Assembly (NCBI RefSeq): GCF_001668725.1 | Contig: NZ_LZKL01000056.1 | Coordinates: forward strand, 23,771-87,770 | Reading direction: 5' to 3' | DNA length: 64,000 nt | From: Mycobacterium sp. E787 | GTDB taxonomy: Bacteria > Actinomycetota > Actinomycetes > Mycobacteriales > Mycobacteriaceae | Shown: piece after piece, positions 34,636-45,267 of the stretch | Layout: every line of letters begins with the position of its first letter | Numbering within the stretch: the stretch's first letter is position 1 | Program-made: the position numbers and the translations under genes | The notes under the pieces: generated by a model | Told to the model about the DNA's origin: nothing | What the model saw: the letters and a program-made list of their open reading frames with translations, nothing else | Database searches by the model: none

Positions 34636-36014
34636 TGCGGGCCACGGACAAGGAGCTCGAAGGCACGCTGTGGAAGGCGGCCAACAAGCTGCGCGGCTGC
34701 CTGTCGGCCGGCCAGTACAAGGACGCCGTCCTCGGGCTGGTGTTCCTGCGGCACGCCGACGCGCCGCGGTGGAAATCCTTGGCGCGCAACGCGGAATCGC
34801 CGGACATCGGCCGGCTCGTCGACGACGCCATGGCGGCCACGGGGTTGCCGCGGCTGTACGAAAACCTCGACGCGCGCCGGCTCGGCGAGCTGGTGCGCCT
34901 GCTCGACGGCGCGCAATTCGATTCCGAGGGCGGCCGCCCCGCGCGGGACCTGATGGGCGAGGTGTACGAGTACTTCCTGGGCAATTTCGCCCGGGCCGAA
35001 GGCCGGCGGGGCGGCGAATTCTTCACCCCGCCCTGCGTGGTGCGGGTGATCGTCGAGGTGCTCGAACCGTCCAGCGGCCGGGTGTACGACCCGTGCTGCG
35101 GATCGGGCGGAATGTTCGTGCAGACCGGGCGGTTCGTCGCCGCGCGCGACGGCGATCCCGCGAAAGTGACGATCTACGGCCAGGAAAGCGTCGAGCAGAC
35201 CTGGCGGATGGCGAAGATGAACCTCGCCGTCCACGGCATCGACGACACCGGCTTGGGTGCGCGCTGGGCCGACACGTTCGCCGACGACCTGCACGCCGGC
35301 GTGCAGATGGACTACGTGCTGGCCAATCCGCCCTTCAACATCAAGGATTGGGCCCGCGACGAACGAGACCCGCGCTGGCGCTTCGGCATTCCGCCCGTCA
35401 CCAACGCCAACTACGCCTGGATTCAGCACATCCTGTCCAAGCTGGCGCCGGGCGGCAAGGCCGGCGTCGTGATGGCCAACGGCTCGATGTCGTCGAATGT
35501 GCTCGGGGAGGGTGACATTCGAGCCCGGATCGTCGAGGCGGACCTGGTGACGTGCATGGTGGCGTTGCCCGGGCAGTTGTTTCGCAGCACCGGCATCCCG
35601 GTGTGCCTGTGGTTCTTCGCGCGGGACAAGGGCGGCCGGTCCGGCCAGGTGCTGTTCATCGACGCCCGCGGGCTCGGCCACCTGGTTGATCGGGCGGAGC
35701 GCGCGCTGAGCGACGCGGACGTCGCCCGCATCGGCGACACCTACCACGCCTGGTGTGGATCGCAGTCGGCCGCCGCCAAAGGCCTTACCTACCATGACGT
35801 TCCGGGCTTCTGCAGATCGGCGTCGCTGGACGAGATCAGGGCCGCGGGCTACGCCCTGACCCCCGGACGGTATGTGGGTCCGCCCGCCGCCGCCGACGAC
35901 GGGGAGCCCGTCGAGCAGAAGGTCGCCCGGCTGACCGGCGACCTGCTGGCGGCGCTCGACGAATCCGCGCGACTGGACATGGTGGTGCGCGAACAGCTGG
36001 AGCGCCTGCGGTGA
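34632..36014 (+). CDS. hsdM: Type I DNA methyltransferase subunit HsdM
   Basis: The 460-residue N6-adenine methyltransferase has the SAM-binding motif DPCCGSGGMF at about 153-162, the catalytic NPPF at about 231-234 (VLANPPFNIKDW), and the GEFFTPPCVVRVIVE segment. The start GTG 34632 lies in the YcaQ-like stop; ATG at 34635 is the alternative. hsdS overlaps its end. The N-terminal domain is short: the sequence passes from LGLVFLRHADA straight to PRWKSLARNAESPDIGRLVDDAM, where typical HsdM have an extra 45-60 residues. M. tuberculosis has hsdM in the same locus and also lacks hsdR beside it. Confidence 0.92.
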   Translation: MMRATDKELEGTLWKAANKLRGCLSAGQYKDAVLGLVFLRHADAPRWKSLARNAESPDIGRLVDDAMAATGLPRLYENLDARRLGELVRLLDGAQFDSEGGRPARDLMGEVYEYFLGNFARAEGRRGGEFFTPPCVVRVIVEVLEPSSGRVYDPCCGSGGMFVQTGRFVAARDGDPAKVTIYGQESVEQTWRMAKMNLAVHGIDDTGLGARWADTFADDLHAGVQMDYVLANPPFNIKDWARDERDPRWRFGIPPVTNANYAWIQHILSKLAPGGKAGVVMANGSMSSNVLGEGDIRARIVEADLVTCMVALPGQLFRSTGIPVCLWFFARDKGGRSGQVLFIDARGLGHLVDRAERALSDADVARIGDTYHAWCGSQSAAAKGLTYHDVPGFCRSASLDEIRAAGYALTPGRYVGPPAAADDGEPVEQKVARLTGDLLAALDESARLDMVVREQLERLR

Positions 36015-37072
36015 GGGTCAGGCTCGGCGACCACCTGGAGTTCAGCAACGGCACCAGCCCGCCGCGTCGGGCGCCGGACGGGTGCTTCCGCGTCTACGGC
36101 GCCAACGGGGCGATCGGCTATGCGGCACAACGCAACGCGACCGGCCCGCTCATCGTGCTGGGCCGTGTCGGATCGTATTGCGGCAGTCTGCGGTATTGCG
36201 ACTCCGACGTCTGGGTCACCGACAACGCGCTGGTCTGCCGGGCCAAGGAGCCCGCGGACACCCGGTATTGGTATTACGCGCTGCACACCTGCGGGCTGGG
36301 TGAACAGCGGACCGGGTCGGGCCAGCCCCTGCTCAACCAGCGGATCCTGCGCGACGTCTCGGTCGCGACCGTCGCGGCGCCGCACCGCCGCCGGATCGCC
36401 GAGGTGCTCGGCGCCGTCGACGACAAGATCGCCGCCAACGAACGCGTGATCGCCGCCGCCGAACGCCTGATGGTGGCCATCGTCGAGGCGGTGCCCGAGC
36501 ACGTCCCGTTGTCTTGCCTGGCCGAGCGGTCGACGGCGCTTGTCGGCCCGGCCGGGTTCGGCGACGTCGTCGCCCACTTCAGCCTGCCGGCGTTCGACAA
36601 CGGCGCGAACCCCGCCGTCGTGTCCGCCGGATCGGTGCGCAGCGCCAAGTTCCTCCTGTCGCAGCCGTGCGTCTTGTTCGCGAAGCTCAATCCCAGGATC
36701 CCGCGCATCTGGAACGTGCCGGCCGTGCCGTCGCAAATGGCCTTGGCCAGCACGGAATTCGTGGTGCTCAGACCGGTCGGGGTCGACGCGTCGGCCCTGT
36801 GGTCGGCGCTGCGGCAACCCGCCGTCACCGAGACGCTGCAACGCCGGGTCGCCGGGACCTCGGCCAGCCACCAGCGGATTCAACCGCGCGACCTGCTGGA
36901 GGTTCTGGTCCGCGACGTCCGTCGGCTGGCGCCCGCGGCGGCGCGGACGACCACCGGCCTCGGCGAACTGTGCCACGCGCGGCGCGCCGAAAACCTGCGG
37001 TTGGCGGCCTTCCGCGACGCCGTGCTCCCGCCGCTGATATCGGGTGAGCTCGCCGTGCGGCCGTCGCGTTAA
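36011..37072 (+). CDS. hsdS: Type I restriction-modification specificity subunit HsdS
   Basis: The 353-residue protein has two target-recognition domains joined by conserved helices. The first covers about 1-120 ([15 protein letters not shown] ... [15 protein letters not shown]), then a central spacer helix [30 protein letters not shown]. The second domain covers about 160-300 ([17 protein letters not shown] ... [17 protein letters not shown]), followed by a terminal helix. HsdS directs HsdM to a bipartite site. It overlaps hsdM by 4 bp and lies 10 bp before thyX. No hsdR gene is in the window, so it probably only methylates. The recognition site cannot be deduced. Confidence 0.92.
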   Translation: MRVRLGDHLEFSNGTSPPRRAPDGCFRVYGANGAIGYAAQRNATGPLIVLGRVGSYCGSLRYCDSDVWVTDNALVCRAKEPADTRYWYYALHTCGLGEQRTGSGQPLLNQRILRDVSVATVAAPHRRRIAEVLGAVDDKIAANERVIAAAERLMVAIVEAVPEHVPLSCLAERSTALVGPAGFGDVVAHFSLPAFDNGANPAVVSAGSVRSAKFLLSQPCVLFAKLNPRIPRIWNVPAVPSQMALASTEFVVLRPVGVDASALWSALRQPAVTETLQRRVAGTSASHQRIQPRDLLEVLVRDVRRLAPAAARTTTGLGELCHARRAENLRLAAFRDAVLPPLISGELAVRPSR

Positions 37073-37082
37073 GGTGAGCGCC

Positions 37083-37844
37083 GTGGCCCAGACCGCCCCG
37101 CTGCGCGTGCAGCTGATCGCCAGGACGGAGTTCCTGGCGCCGCCGGACGTGCCGTGGGCCACCGACGGCCCCGACGTCCAAGGCGGCTCTGCGCTCACCG
37201 AATTCGCCGGACGGGCCTGCTATCAGAGCTGGTCGAAGCCCAACCCCAAGACGGCGACCAACGCCGGCTACATCAAGCACATCATCGACGTCGGGCACTT
37301 CTCGGTGCTCGAGCACGCGAGCGTGTCGTTCTACATCACCGGCGTCTCGCGATCGTGCACGCACGAGCTGATCCGGCACCGGCATTTCTCCTACTCGCAG
37401 CTGTCGCAACGCTATGTGCCGGAGGGCGACTCGCGGATCGTCGTCCCGCCCGGGATGGACGACGACCCCGAACTGCGGCGGATCCTCACCGAGGCCGCCG
37501 ACGCCAGCCGGGCCACCTACACCGAGCTGCTGGCCCGGCTGGAGGCCAAGTTCGCCGACCAGCCGAGCGCGATCCTGCGGCGCAAGCAGGCGCGCCAGGC
37601 CGCGCGGGCGGTGCTGCCCAACGCCACCGAGACCCGCATCGTGGTGACCGGCAACTACCGGGCGTGGCGGCACTTCATCGCCATGCGCGCCAGCGAGCAC
37701 GCCGACGTGGAGATCCGGCGGCTGGCCATCGAGTGCCTGCGCCAGCTCGTCGGCGTCGCGCCGGCCGTGTTCGCCGACTTCGAGGTGTCCACCCTGGCCG
37801 ACGGGACCGAGGTCGCGACGAGTCCGTTGGCCACCGAGGCCTAA
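37083..37844 (+). CDS. thyX: Flavin-dependent thymidylate synthase (ThyX)
   Basis: The 253-residue enzyme makes dTMP with FAD, NADPH and methylene-tetrahydrofolate, and needs no dihydrofolate reductase cycle. The ThyX signature [13 protein letters not shown] is at residues 98-110. Other features are [50 protein letters not shown] and the TSPLATEA end. The sequence follows M. tuberculosis ThyX closely, including its length (250). GTG 37083 begins the known [13 protein letters not shown] start. Both ThyA and ThyX are present in this genome. Confidence 0.98.
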   Translation: MAQTAPLRVQLIARTEFLAPPDVPWATDGPDVQGGSALTEFAGRACYQSWSKPNPKTATNAGYIKHIIDVGHFSVLEHASVSFYITGVSRSCTHELIRHRHFSYSQLSQRYVPEGDSRIVVPPGMDDDPELRRILTEAADASRATYTELLARLEAKFADQPSAILRRKQARQAARAVLPNATETRIVVTGNYRAWRHFIAMRASEHADVEIRRLAIECLRQLVGVAPAVFADFEVSTLADGTEVATSPLATEA

Positions 37845-37856
37845 CTGGCGGATCGG

Positions 37857-37920
37857 CGCGAGGGTGCACGGTTGTACGCGATTTGCGGCGTGTCGCCGTA
37901 CAAACACGCGCGCTCGCGGC
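37857..37920. repeat. Intergenic hairpin A, conserved-loop family
   Basis: Inverted repeat between thyX and dapA. The inner arms are GGTTGTACG and CGTACAAAC, extended outward more loosely (CGCGAGGG with GCGCTCGCGG). The loop region holds GCGGCGTGTCGCC (37885-37897), related to the loop of the hairpins at 40565, 45268 and 50596. No U-run follows, so it is not a classic intrinsic terminator. Confidence 0.6.
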
Positions 37921-37925
37921 GGTAA

Positions 37926-38864
<939 letters not shown>

Positions 38865-38883
38865 GCCAAAGGACGGTTTACCA

Positions 38884-40560
38884 GTGGATGTAGACCTCAC
38901 CCCGCCGGGTCCTCTCAGTCCGGGCGGGTTGCGGGTCACCGCGCTGGGCGGCATCAACGAAATCGGCCGCAACATGACCGTTTTCGAGCACCTGGGCCGC
39001 CTGCTGATCATCGACTGCGGGGTGATGTTCCCCACCCACGACGAGCCCGGCGTCGACCTGATCCTGCCGGATCTGCGCCACATCGAGGAGCGGCTCGACG
39101 ACGTCGAGGCCCTGGTGCTGACCCACGCGCACGAGGACCACATCGGGGCGATCCCGTTTTTGCTCAGGCTGCGCCCCGACATCCCGGTCGTCGGCTCGAA
39201 GTTCACCTTGGCGCTGGTCGCCGCCAAATGCCGCGAGCACCGCATCAAGCCGGTCTTCGTGCAGGTCGCCGAGGGGCAGCGCAGCACGCACGGCGTGTTC
39301 GAGTGCCAGTACTTCGCCGTCAACCACTCCATCCCCGACGCGCTGGCCATCGCGGTGCACACGGGCGCGGGGACCGTGCTGCACACCGGCGACATCAAGC
39401 TCGACCAGCTCCCGCTCGACGGCCGGCCCACCGACCTGCCCGGCATGTCCCGGCTGGGCGACGCGGGCGTGGACCTGTTCCTGTGCGACTCGACCAATTC
39501 CGAGATCCCCGGTGTCGGGCCCTCGGAAAGCGAGGTGGGCCCGACCCTGCACCGGCTGATCCGGGGCGCCGACGGCCGCGTCATCGTGGCCTGCTTCGCC
39601 TCCAACGTGGACCGGGTGCAGCAGATCATCGACGCGGCGGTGGCGTTGGGCCGGCGGGTGTCGTTCGTCGGGCGATCCATGGTGCGCAACATGGGCATCG
39701 CCCGGGAGCTGGGTTTTCTGCGGGTCGACGATTCCGATCTCATCGAGATCTCCGCCGCGGAGATGATGCCGCCCGAGCGGGTGGTGCTGATCACCACCGG
39801 CACCCAGGGCGAGCCGATGTCGGCGTTGTCCCGGATGTCGCGCGGCGAGCACCGCAGCATCACCCTCACGCCCGAGGACCTGGTGATCCTGTCATCCTCG
39901 CTGATCCCGGGGAACGAGGAGGCGGTGTACGGGGTCATCGACTCGCTGGCCAAGATCGGGGCGCGCGTCGTCACCAACCAGCAAGTGCGCGTGCACGTTT
40001 CGGGTCACGCCTACGCCGGCGAGCTGCTGTTCCTCTACAACGGGGTGCGGCCGCGCCACGTGATGCCGGTGCACGGCACCTGGCGGATGCTACGGGCCAA
40101 CGCCAAGCTGGCGGCGCGCGCGGGGGTGCCCGAGGAGTCGATCATGCTGGCCGAGAACGGCGTCAGCGTCGACCTGGTGGCCGGCAAGGCCGCCATCGCC
40201 GGGGCGGTGCCCGTCGGCAAGATGTTCGTCGACGGGTTGATCACCGGCGACGTCGGCGACATCACCCTGGGCGAGCGGCTCATCCTGTCGTCGGGTTTCG
40301 TCGCGGTGACCGTCGTGGTGCAGCGCGGCACCGGCCGTCCCGCCGCCGCGCCGCAACTGTTTTCGCGCGGGTTCTCCGAGGACCCCAAGGCGCTCGAGCC
40401 CGCGGTGCGCAAGGTCGAGGCGGAGCTGGAGCAGCTGGTCGCCGCCGACGTGACCGACCCCGTCCGGATCGCCCAGGGGGTGCGCCGCACGGTGGGCAAG
40501 TGGGTCGGCGAGACCTACCGTCGGCAGCCGATGATCGTGCCGACGGTCATCGAGGTCTGA
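38884..40560 (+). CDS. rnj: Ribonuclease J
   Basis: The 558-residue metallo-beta-lactamase/beta-CASP nuclease has 5'-3' exo- and endonuclease activity on RNA and takes part in rRNA processing and mRNA decay. Metal ligands are in LTHAHEDHIGA (His81, His83, Asp85, His86), NHSIPDALAI and the later FVSGHAYAGELLF-type region (HVSGHAYAGELLFLYNGV). Beta-CASP motifs (CDSTNSEIPG, TTGTQGEPMSAL) are intact. GTG 38884 is the start. A hairpin of the conserved-loop family follows before the convergent methyltransferase gene. Confidence 0.97.
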   Translation: MDVDLTPPGPLSPGGLRVTALGGINEIGRNMTVFEHLGRLLIIDCGVMFPTHDEPGVDLILPDLRHIEERLDDVEALVLTHAHEDHIGAIPFLLRLRPDIPVVGSKFTLALVAAKCREHRIKPVFVQVAEGQRSTHGVFECQYFAVNHSIPDALAIAVHTGAGTVLHTGDIKLDQLPLDGRPTDLPGMSRLGDAGVDLFLCDSTNSEIPGVGPSESEVGPTLHRLIRGADGRVIVACFASNVDRVQQIIDAAVALGRRVSFVGRSMVRNMGIARELGFLRVDDSDLIEISAAEMMPPERVVLITTGTQGEPMSALSRMSRGEHRSITLTPEDLVILSSSLIPGNEEAVYGVIDSLAKIGARVVTNQQVRVHVSGHAYAGELLFLYNGVRPRHVMPVHGTWRMLRANAKLAARAGVPEESIMLAENGVSVDLVAGKAAIAGAVPVGKMFVDGLITGDVGDITLGERLILSSGFVAVTVVVQRGTGRPAAAPQLFSRGFSEDPKALEPAVRKVEAELEQLVAADVTDPVRIAQGVRRTVGKWVGETYRRQPMIVPTVIEV

Positions 40561-40564
40561 GCCG

Positions 40565-40628
40565 CCTCGCGAGACATAAAGCGCTGCGACGGTTTTCGGC
40601 GTGTCGTCGCAAGGGTTTATGTGTCGCG
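40565..40628. repeat. Intergenic hairpin B, conserved-loop family
   Basis: Lies between the convergent rnj and methyltransferase genes. Left arm GCGAGACATAAAGCGCTGCGAC pairs with GTCGCAAGGGTTTATGTGTCGC apart from a few mismatches. The loop contains TCGGCGTGTCG at 40596-40606. It could act as a bidirectional terminator, but the loop identity with hairpins A, C and D is not explained by that. Confidence 0.65.
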
Positions 40629-40633
40629 GCGCC

Positions 40634-41506
40634 CTAGATCTTTTCCGCGTAGGCCGACCATTCCAGTTGGGAGGCGGCGAGTTTCCGGCCGGTGGGTGCC
40701 ACGTAACGCTCGACGAGCTCGTCGGGACCGGCCTGCTCAACCAGCCGCCAGCCGTACTCGGCGACGAACTCCGCGACCTCGTCGGGCTGCAGGCCGAAGT
40801 GCCACAGTTGGTGGCGCTGACGGACATTGCGGTACAGCGTGCGGGTGCCGTACCGGTTCGTGCCGTCGATGAAGTCCCGGCGCACGTAGGTGAACACCAG
40901 TCGGCTGCCCGGGGCGGCCGCGCGCAGGCCTTCGAGGGTGCGCCGGACCCCGTCTTCGGTGAGGTACTGGGTGACGCCCTCGCAGATGAAGAATGCCCGG
41001 TAGTCGGTGCGGTAGCCGTGCTCGGCCAGCGAGGTGAGCAGGTCGTCGCGCTCGAAGTCCAACGGCACCAACCGAACCGACATCGGCAATCCGCCCAGCA
41101 CCCGCCGAACGGTGTTCGCCTTCCTGGCGATGTTGACCGGCAGGTCCACCTCGAAGACCGGGCGGCGCACCCGCCGAGTCAGCAGGTAGGGGCGGGTGTC
41201 GAAACCGGCGCCGAGGATGACGACCGCGTCGATGTCGGGCAGCGCCTCCTCGAGCTTGTCGGCGATGAACCGCTTGCGGCAGGCGAGGTTGGCCCACAGC
41301 CCGGGGCCGGTGTACTCCGATCCGCGGACCATCAGGCGGCGGGCGGGCGCCCATCGCGTCGCGGCGACGAGCCAGCGCAGCGGGCGCGGCAGGAACAATT
41401 CGGCGAGGTCGTCGTCGACCAGCCGGCGGCCGGGCGGCTCGTTGCGTTCGACCGCCGCCAGCACGATCGGGCCGAAGGCGGTCTGCGCAGCGGGATTTCG
41501 TGCCAT
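40634..41506 (-). CDS. SAM-dependent methyltransferase, TIGR00027 type
   Basis: The 290-residue protein belongs to the mycobacterial-expanded 'leucine carboxyl methyltransferase-like' family. Visible are VVILGAGFDTRPYLL (SAM-binding motif at about 93-107), VFEVDLP and ICEGVTQYLTEDGV. Targets are unknown. It is equivalent in position to Rv2751. It lies 3 bp upstream of an SDR gene's end on the same strand, whose mRNA would run into it. It is convergent with rnj. Confidence 0.88.
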   Translation of the reverse strand: MARNPAAQTAFGPIVLAAVERNEPPGRRLVDDDLAELFLPRPLRWLVAATRWAPARRLMVRGSEYTGPGLWANLACRKRFIADKLEEALPDIDAVVILGAGFDTRPYLLTRRVRRPVFEVDLPVNIARKANTVRRVLGGLPMSVRLVPLDFERDDLLTSLAEHGYRTDYRAFFICEGVTQYLTEDGVRRTLEGLRAAAPGSRLVFTYVRRDFIDGTNRYGTRTLYRNVRQRHQLWHFGLQPDEVAEFVAEYGWRLVEQAGPDELVERYVAPTGRKLAASQLEWSAYAEKI

Positions 41507-41509
41507 GGC

Positions 41510-42331
41510 CTACTTCTTGTTCAAAAAGCCCGCATCGACGGGTAACGCGACGCCGGTGAGGTAGCGGGCCTGGTCGGACACCAGCCACGCCACAGCATTG
41601 GCGATGTCTTCGGGCTGCATCACCTGCACCGGCAGCGCGTTGCCCATGTCCGGGGGTACATCGGATCGGGCGATCAAATCGGCCAGCCACTGCCGGGTGA
41701 ACTCGTTGTTGATCATCGGGGTGTCGACGCCGGACGGGTGGATGGAGTTGACCCGAATGTTTTGTGGGGCAAGAAGATTGGCGTACACGCGCATCAACCC
41801 GACCACCCCGTGTTTGGCGGCGGCGTAACCGACGGAGCCGGCGTCGATGCTGGCGATGCCGGCGAGCCCCGCGGCCGAACTGATCAGCACGATCGATCCG
41901 CCGGTGCCCTGCTTGGTCATCGTCGGTATCGCGACCTTGATGGTGTTGTAGACGCCGGTGAGGTTGACGTCGATCACGTCGCGCCAGCCGTCGTCGCCGG
42001 ACTGCATGGGCGCGATCCCGGCGTTGGCCACGACGATGTCGAGGCGGCCGAACTCGTCCAGGCCCGCCTGCAGCGCGGTGGACAGCGACGGCCGGTCGCG
42101 GACATCACCCTGGCGGGCGACGATGCGCGCGCCGGTGTCCTCGACGAGCTTGACGGTGGCCGCCAGGTCGTCCGGGGTGGCCAGGGGGTAGGGGACGCTG
42201 GCGATCTGCTCGCACAGGTCCACCGCGATCACATTCGCGCCGTCGGCGGCCAGCCGCACGGCGTGCGCGCGGCCCTGACCGCGCGCGGCGCCGGTGACCA
42301 GCGCGACTTTGCCCGTCAGTGGCCCGGCCAT
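41510..42331 (-). CDS. Mycofactocin-coupled-type short-chain dehydrogenase
   Basis: The 273-residue SDR has [17 protein letters not shown] at 12-28, an insertion [28 protein letters not shown] after the second strand, and the catalytic [13 protein letters not shown]. The insertion and the DLC motif are typical of the family that uses mycofactocin-linked, tightly bound NAD(H), a cofactor of actinobacteria. It oxidises an alcohol, probably lipophilic. It overlaps the ABM gene by 1 bp and precedes the methyltransferase. Equivalent to Rv2750. Confidence 0.9.
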   Translation of the reverse strand: MAGPLTGKVALVTGAARGQGRAHAVRLAADGANVIAVDLCEQIASVPYPLATPDDLAATVKLVEDTGARIVARQGDVRDRPSLSTALQAGLDEFGRLDIVVANAGIAPMQSGDDGWRDVIDVNLTGVYNTIKVAIPTMTKQGTGGSIVLISSAAGLAGIASIDAGSVGYAAAKHGVVGLMRVYANLLAPQNIRVNSIHPSGVDTPMINNEFTRQWLADLIARSDVPPDMGNALPVQVMQPEDIANAVAWLVSDQARYLTGVALPVDAGFLNKK

Positions 42332-42645
42332 CAGGCGCGCAGCTGCCCCTTGGCCGGGTCGCCGGCGGGAACCGGCTGCAACATCTTGATGTCCGGCGCC
42401 CCGGCCAGGTGCTCGCCCGCCGCCGCGAACATCTTGCCGATCGCGGGCGCGGTGCTGTGCGTCTTGAGCGCCTCTTCGTCCGCCCACTGTTCGACGAACA
42501 CGAACGTCTCGCCGCTCTGGTGCAGCGAGTACAGCTGGCATCCCGGCTCGTCGTGCACTTCGGAAACCGCGTTGGTGAGGATGTCGCGGACGGTGTCGAC
42601 CGATTCGGGTTTGACGGTCATGGTGGCGACGACGACGACGGGCAT
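42331..42645 (-). CDS. Antibiotic biosynthesis monooxygenase (ABM) domain protein
   Basis: The 104-residue single ABM domain protein is dimeric in relatives, with a ferredoxin-like fold. [26 protein letters not shown] at the N-terminus and the [16 protein letters not shown] segment are characteristic. ATG 42645 follows AGGAGG. It is equivalent to Rv2749, of the same length as I recall. It is the first gene of a three-gene minus-strand operon with the SDR and the methyltransferase. The reaction may be oxygenation of an aromatic or a quinol; the catalyst residues are not fixed. Confidence 0.85.
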   Translation of the reverse strand: MPVVVVATMTVKPESVDTVRDILTNAVSEVHDEPGCQLYSLHQSGETFVFVEQWADEEALKTHSTAPAIGKMFAAAGEHLAGAPDIKMLQPVPAGDPAKGQLRA

Positions 42646-42782
42646 GCGGGGGCCTCCTGGGTGCCTGAGGGGGTGGGCATTCGCCACCCTACTCAGGCAC
42701 CGCCCGCCGCGGTCGGCGCCCGGCGGTCGTTGCCAGTGTGGCGGGTGGTGTAGATGAGGTGTTTGCGACTACCCTTGGCCCC

Positions 42783-45266
42783 ATGCCCAGTAAGACCGCC
42801 GCCCGCTCCGGTAGCCGAACGAGCAGGTCAAAGGCCAGTTCGCGCAGCGGCGGGCCCCGGAAGCCGCGCCCGGCGCCCCGCCGGGCGGCGAGCAGGCCCG
42901 CCAGACGCCGCAACCGCTCGCTGCTCGTCGCCACCGGGCTGACCTGCGGGCGGGCCGTGCGCGCCGCCTGGCTGCTGACGGCGCGGGGCGCCGGCGGCGC
43001 GGCCCGCTCCATCGGGCGGGCCCACGACATCGACCCCGGACACCGCCGCGACGGGATCGCGCTGGCGCTGCTCGGCGTCTCCGTCGTGGTAGCCGCGAGC
43101 TCGTGGTTCGACGCCGCCCGTCCGATCGGCGCGTGGGTCGACACGCTGATCCGAACCTTCATCGGCGCGGGCGTCCTGGCGCTGCCCGTCGTCACCGCCG
43201 CGGTGGCCGTCACGTTGATGCGGACCCAGCCCAATCCCGATGCCCGGCCCCGGCTGATCCTGGGCGCAAGCCTGCTCGCCCTGTCGGCGCTCGGCCTGCG
43301 GCACCTGTGGTCCGGTTCGCCCGGGGACCCCGAATTGCGCCGTCGCGCCGCGGGATTCATCGGCTTCGCCATCGGCGGGCCGCTGTCGGACGGGCTGACG
43401 CCCTGGATCGCCGCGCCGCTGCTGTTCATCGGCTTCATGTTCGGCCTGCTGTTGCTGACCGGCACCACCATCCGCGAGGTGCCCGATGCCGTCCGCGCCA
43501 TGTTCGGCGGCCGGCTGGTCGGCGGCGACGCCTATGACCCCTATGACCAGGAAGCCGACGAGTTCGACGACGACGAGCAGCCGCGCGAGGACTTCTCCGA
43601 CGGGTACTACGACGAGTCCGGTGAACCGGAGTCGCAGGCCTGGCCGTCCGCGGCCCCCGCCCCGGCCGCGCTCGGCGAGCCGATCGCCGACGACACGCCC
43701 ACCATCCCGGAGCCCGGGCGAAGCCGGCGTCGCGCCAAGAAGCCGGAAACCCGGATCGTCGACCGCGTCGTCGAGGGCCCCTATACGCTGCCCTCGCTGA
43801 CCCTGCTGGTGGCCGGCGACCCGCCGAAAAAGCGCAGCGCCGCCAACACCGTGATGGCCGACGCCATCACCGAGGTGCTCAACCAGTTCAAGGTCGACGC
43901 CGCCGTCACCGGCTGCACCCGCGGGCCCACCGTCACCCGCTACGAGGTGGAGCTGGGGCCCGGCGTCAAGGTGGAGAAGATCACCGCGCTGCAGAAGAAC
44001 ATCGCCTACGCGGTGGCCACCGAGAGCGTGCGCATGTTGGCGCCGATCCCCGGCAAGTCCGCCGTGGGCATCGAGGTGCCCAACACCGACCGGGAGATGG
44101 TCAGGCTGGCCGACGTGCTCACGGCGCCGTCGACCCGCCGCGACCACCACCCGCTGGTGATCGGGCTGGGCAAGGACATCGAGGGCGACTTCATCTCGGC
44201 CAACCTGGCCAAGATGCCGCACCTGCTGGTGGCCGGCTCCACCGGTTCCGGCAAGTCCAGCTTCGTCAACTCGATGCTGGTGTCGCTGCTGGCCCGCGCC
44301 ACCCCGGAGGAGGTCAGGATGATCCTGATCGACCCGAAGATGGTGGAACTGACGCCGTACGAAGGCATTCCGCACCTGATCACCCCGATCATCACCCAGC
44401 CGAAGAAGGCCGCGGCCGCGCTGGCGTGGCTGGTCGAGGAGATGGAGCAGCGCTACCAGGACATGCAGGCCTCGCGGGTGCGCCACATCGACGACTTCAA
44501 CGAGAAGGTGCGATCGGGCGCCATCACGGCGCCGCTGGGCAGCCAGCGCGAATACCGGCCCTATCCCTACGTCGTGGCGATCGTCGACGAGCTGGCCGAC
44601 CTGATGATGACGGCGCCGCGCGATGTCGAGGACGCGATCGTGCGGATCACGCAGAAGGCCCGCGCCGCGGGCATCCACCTGGTGCTGGCCACCCAGCGCC
44701 CGTCGGTGGACGTGGTGACAGGCCTGATCAAGACGAACGTGCCGTCGCGGCTGGCGTTCGCCACGTCGTCGCTCACCGACAGCCGGGTCATCCTGGACCA
44801 GGCCGGCGCGGAGAAGCTGATCGGCATGGGCGACGCGCTGTTCCTGCCGATGGGCGCCAGCAAGACCGTCCGCTTGCAGGGCGCGTTCGTCTCCGACGAG
44901 GAGATCCAGGCCGTCGTCAGCGCCTGCAAAGACCAGGCCGAACCCGAATACACCGAGGGCGTCACCGCCGCCAAGCCGACCGGCGAACGCACCGACGTCG
45001 ATCCCGACATCGGCGACGACATGGACGTGTTCCTGCAGGCCGTCGAGTTGGTGGTGTCCAGCCAGTTCGGCTCGACCTCGATGCTGCAGCGCAAGCTGCG
45101 CGTCGGTTTCGCCAAGGCCGGCCGGCTGATGGACCTGATGGAGACCCGCGGCATCGTCGGGCCGTCCGAAGGGTCCAAGGCGCGCGAGGTGCTGGTCAAG
45201 CCCGACGAGCTGGCCGGAACGCTGGCCCTGATCCGCGGCGGCAGCGGCGACGGCGACCCGGAGTAG
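42783..45266 (+). CDS. ftsK: DNA translocase FtsK
   Basis: The 827-residue protein pumps DNA through the closing septum and helps dimer resolution. About 70 basic residues precede four N-terminal membrane segments (RRDGIALALLGVSVVVAASSW; FIGAGVLALPVVTAAVAVTLM; LILGASLLALSALGL; LLFIGFMFGLLLLTGTT). An acidic/Pro-rich linker follows, then the RecA-like motor with Walker A GSTGSGKSS near residue 484 and LVLATQRPSVDVVTG. The C-terminal gamma winged helix (SSQFGSTSMLQRKLRVGFAKAGRLMDLMETRGIVG) recognises KOPS-like sites. Equivalent to Rv2748c. Hairpin C follows the stop. Confidence 0.97.
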   Translation: MPSKTAARSGSRTSRSKASSRSGGPRKPRPAPRRAASRPARRRNRSLLVATGLTCGRAVRAAWLLTARGAGGAARSIGRAHDIDPGHRRDGIALALLGVSVVVAASSWFDAARPIGAWVDTLIRTFIGAGVLALPVVTAAVAVTLMRTQPNPDARPRLILGASLLALSALGLRHLWSGSPGDPELRRRAAGFIGFAIGGPLSDGLTPWIAAPLLFIGFMFGLLLLTGTTIREVPDAVRAMFGGRLVGGDAYDPYDQEADEFDDDEQPREDFSDGYYDESGEPESQAWPSAAPAPAALGEPIADDTPTIPEPGRSRRRAKKPETRIVDRVVEGPYTLPSLTLLVAGDPPKKRSAANTVMADAITEVLNQFKVDAAVTGCTRGPTVTRYEVELGPGVKVEKITALQKNIAYAVATESVRMLAPIPGKSAVGIEVPNTDREMVRLADVLTAPSTRRDHHPLVIGLGKDIEGDFISANLAKMPHLLVAGSTGSGKSSFVNSMLVSLLARATPEEVRMILIDPKMVELTPYEGIPHLITPIITQPKKAAAALAWLVEEMEQRYQDMQASRVRHIDDFNEKVRSGAITAPLGSQREYRPYPYVVAIVDELADLMMTAPRDVEDAIVRITQKARAAGIHLVLATQRPSVDVVTGLIKTNVPSRLAFATSSLTDSRVILDQAGAEKLIGMGDALFLPMGASKTVRLQGAFVSDEEIQAVVSACKDQAEPEYTEGVTAAKPTGERTDVDPDIGDDMDVFLQAVELVVSSQFGSTSMLQRKLRVGFAKAGRLMDLMETRGIVGPSEGSKAREVLVKPDELAGTLALIRGGSGDGDPE

Positions 45267-45267
45267 C

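Noticed and set aside
38884..40560. Metallo-beta-lactamase or antibiotic resistance gene
   Set aside because: The beta-CASP motifs, length and dapA neighbourhood identify ribonuclease J.
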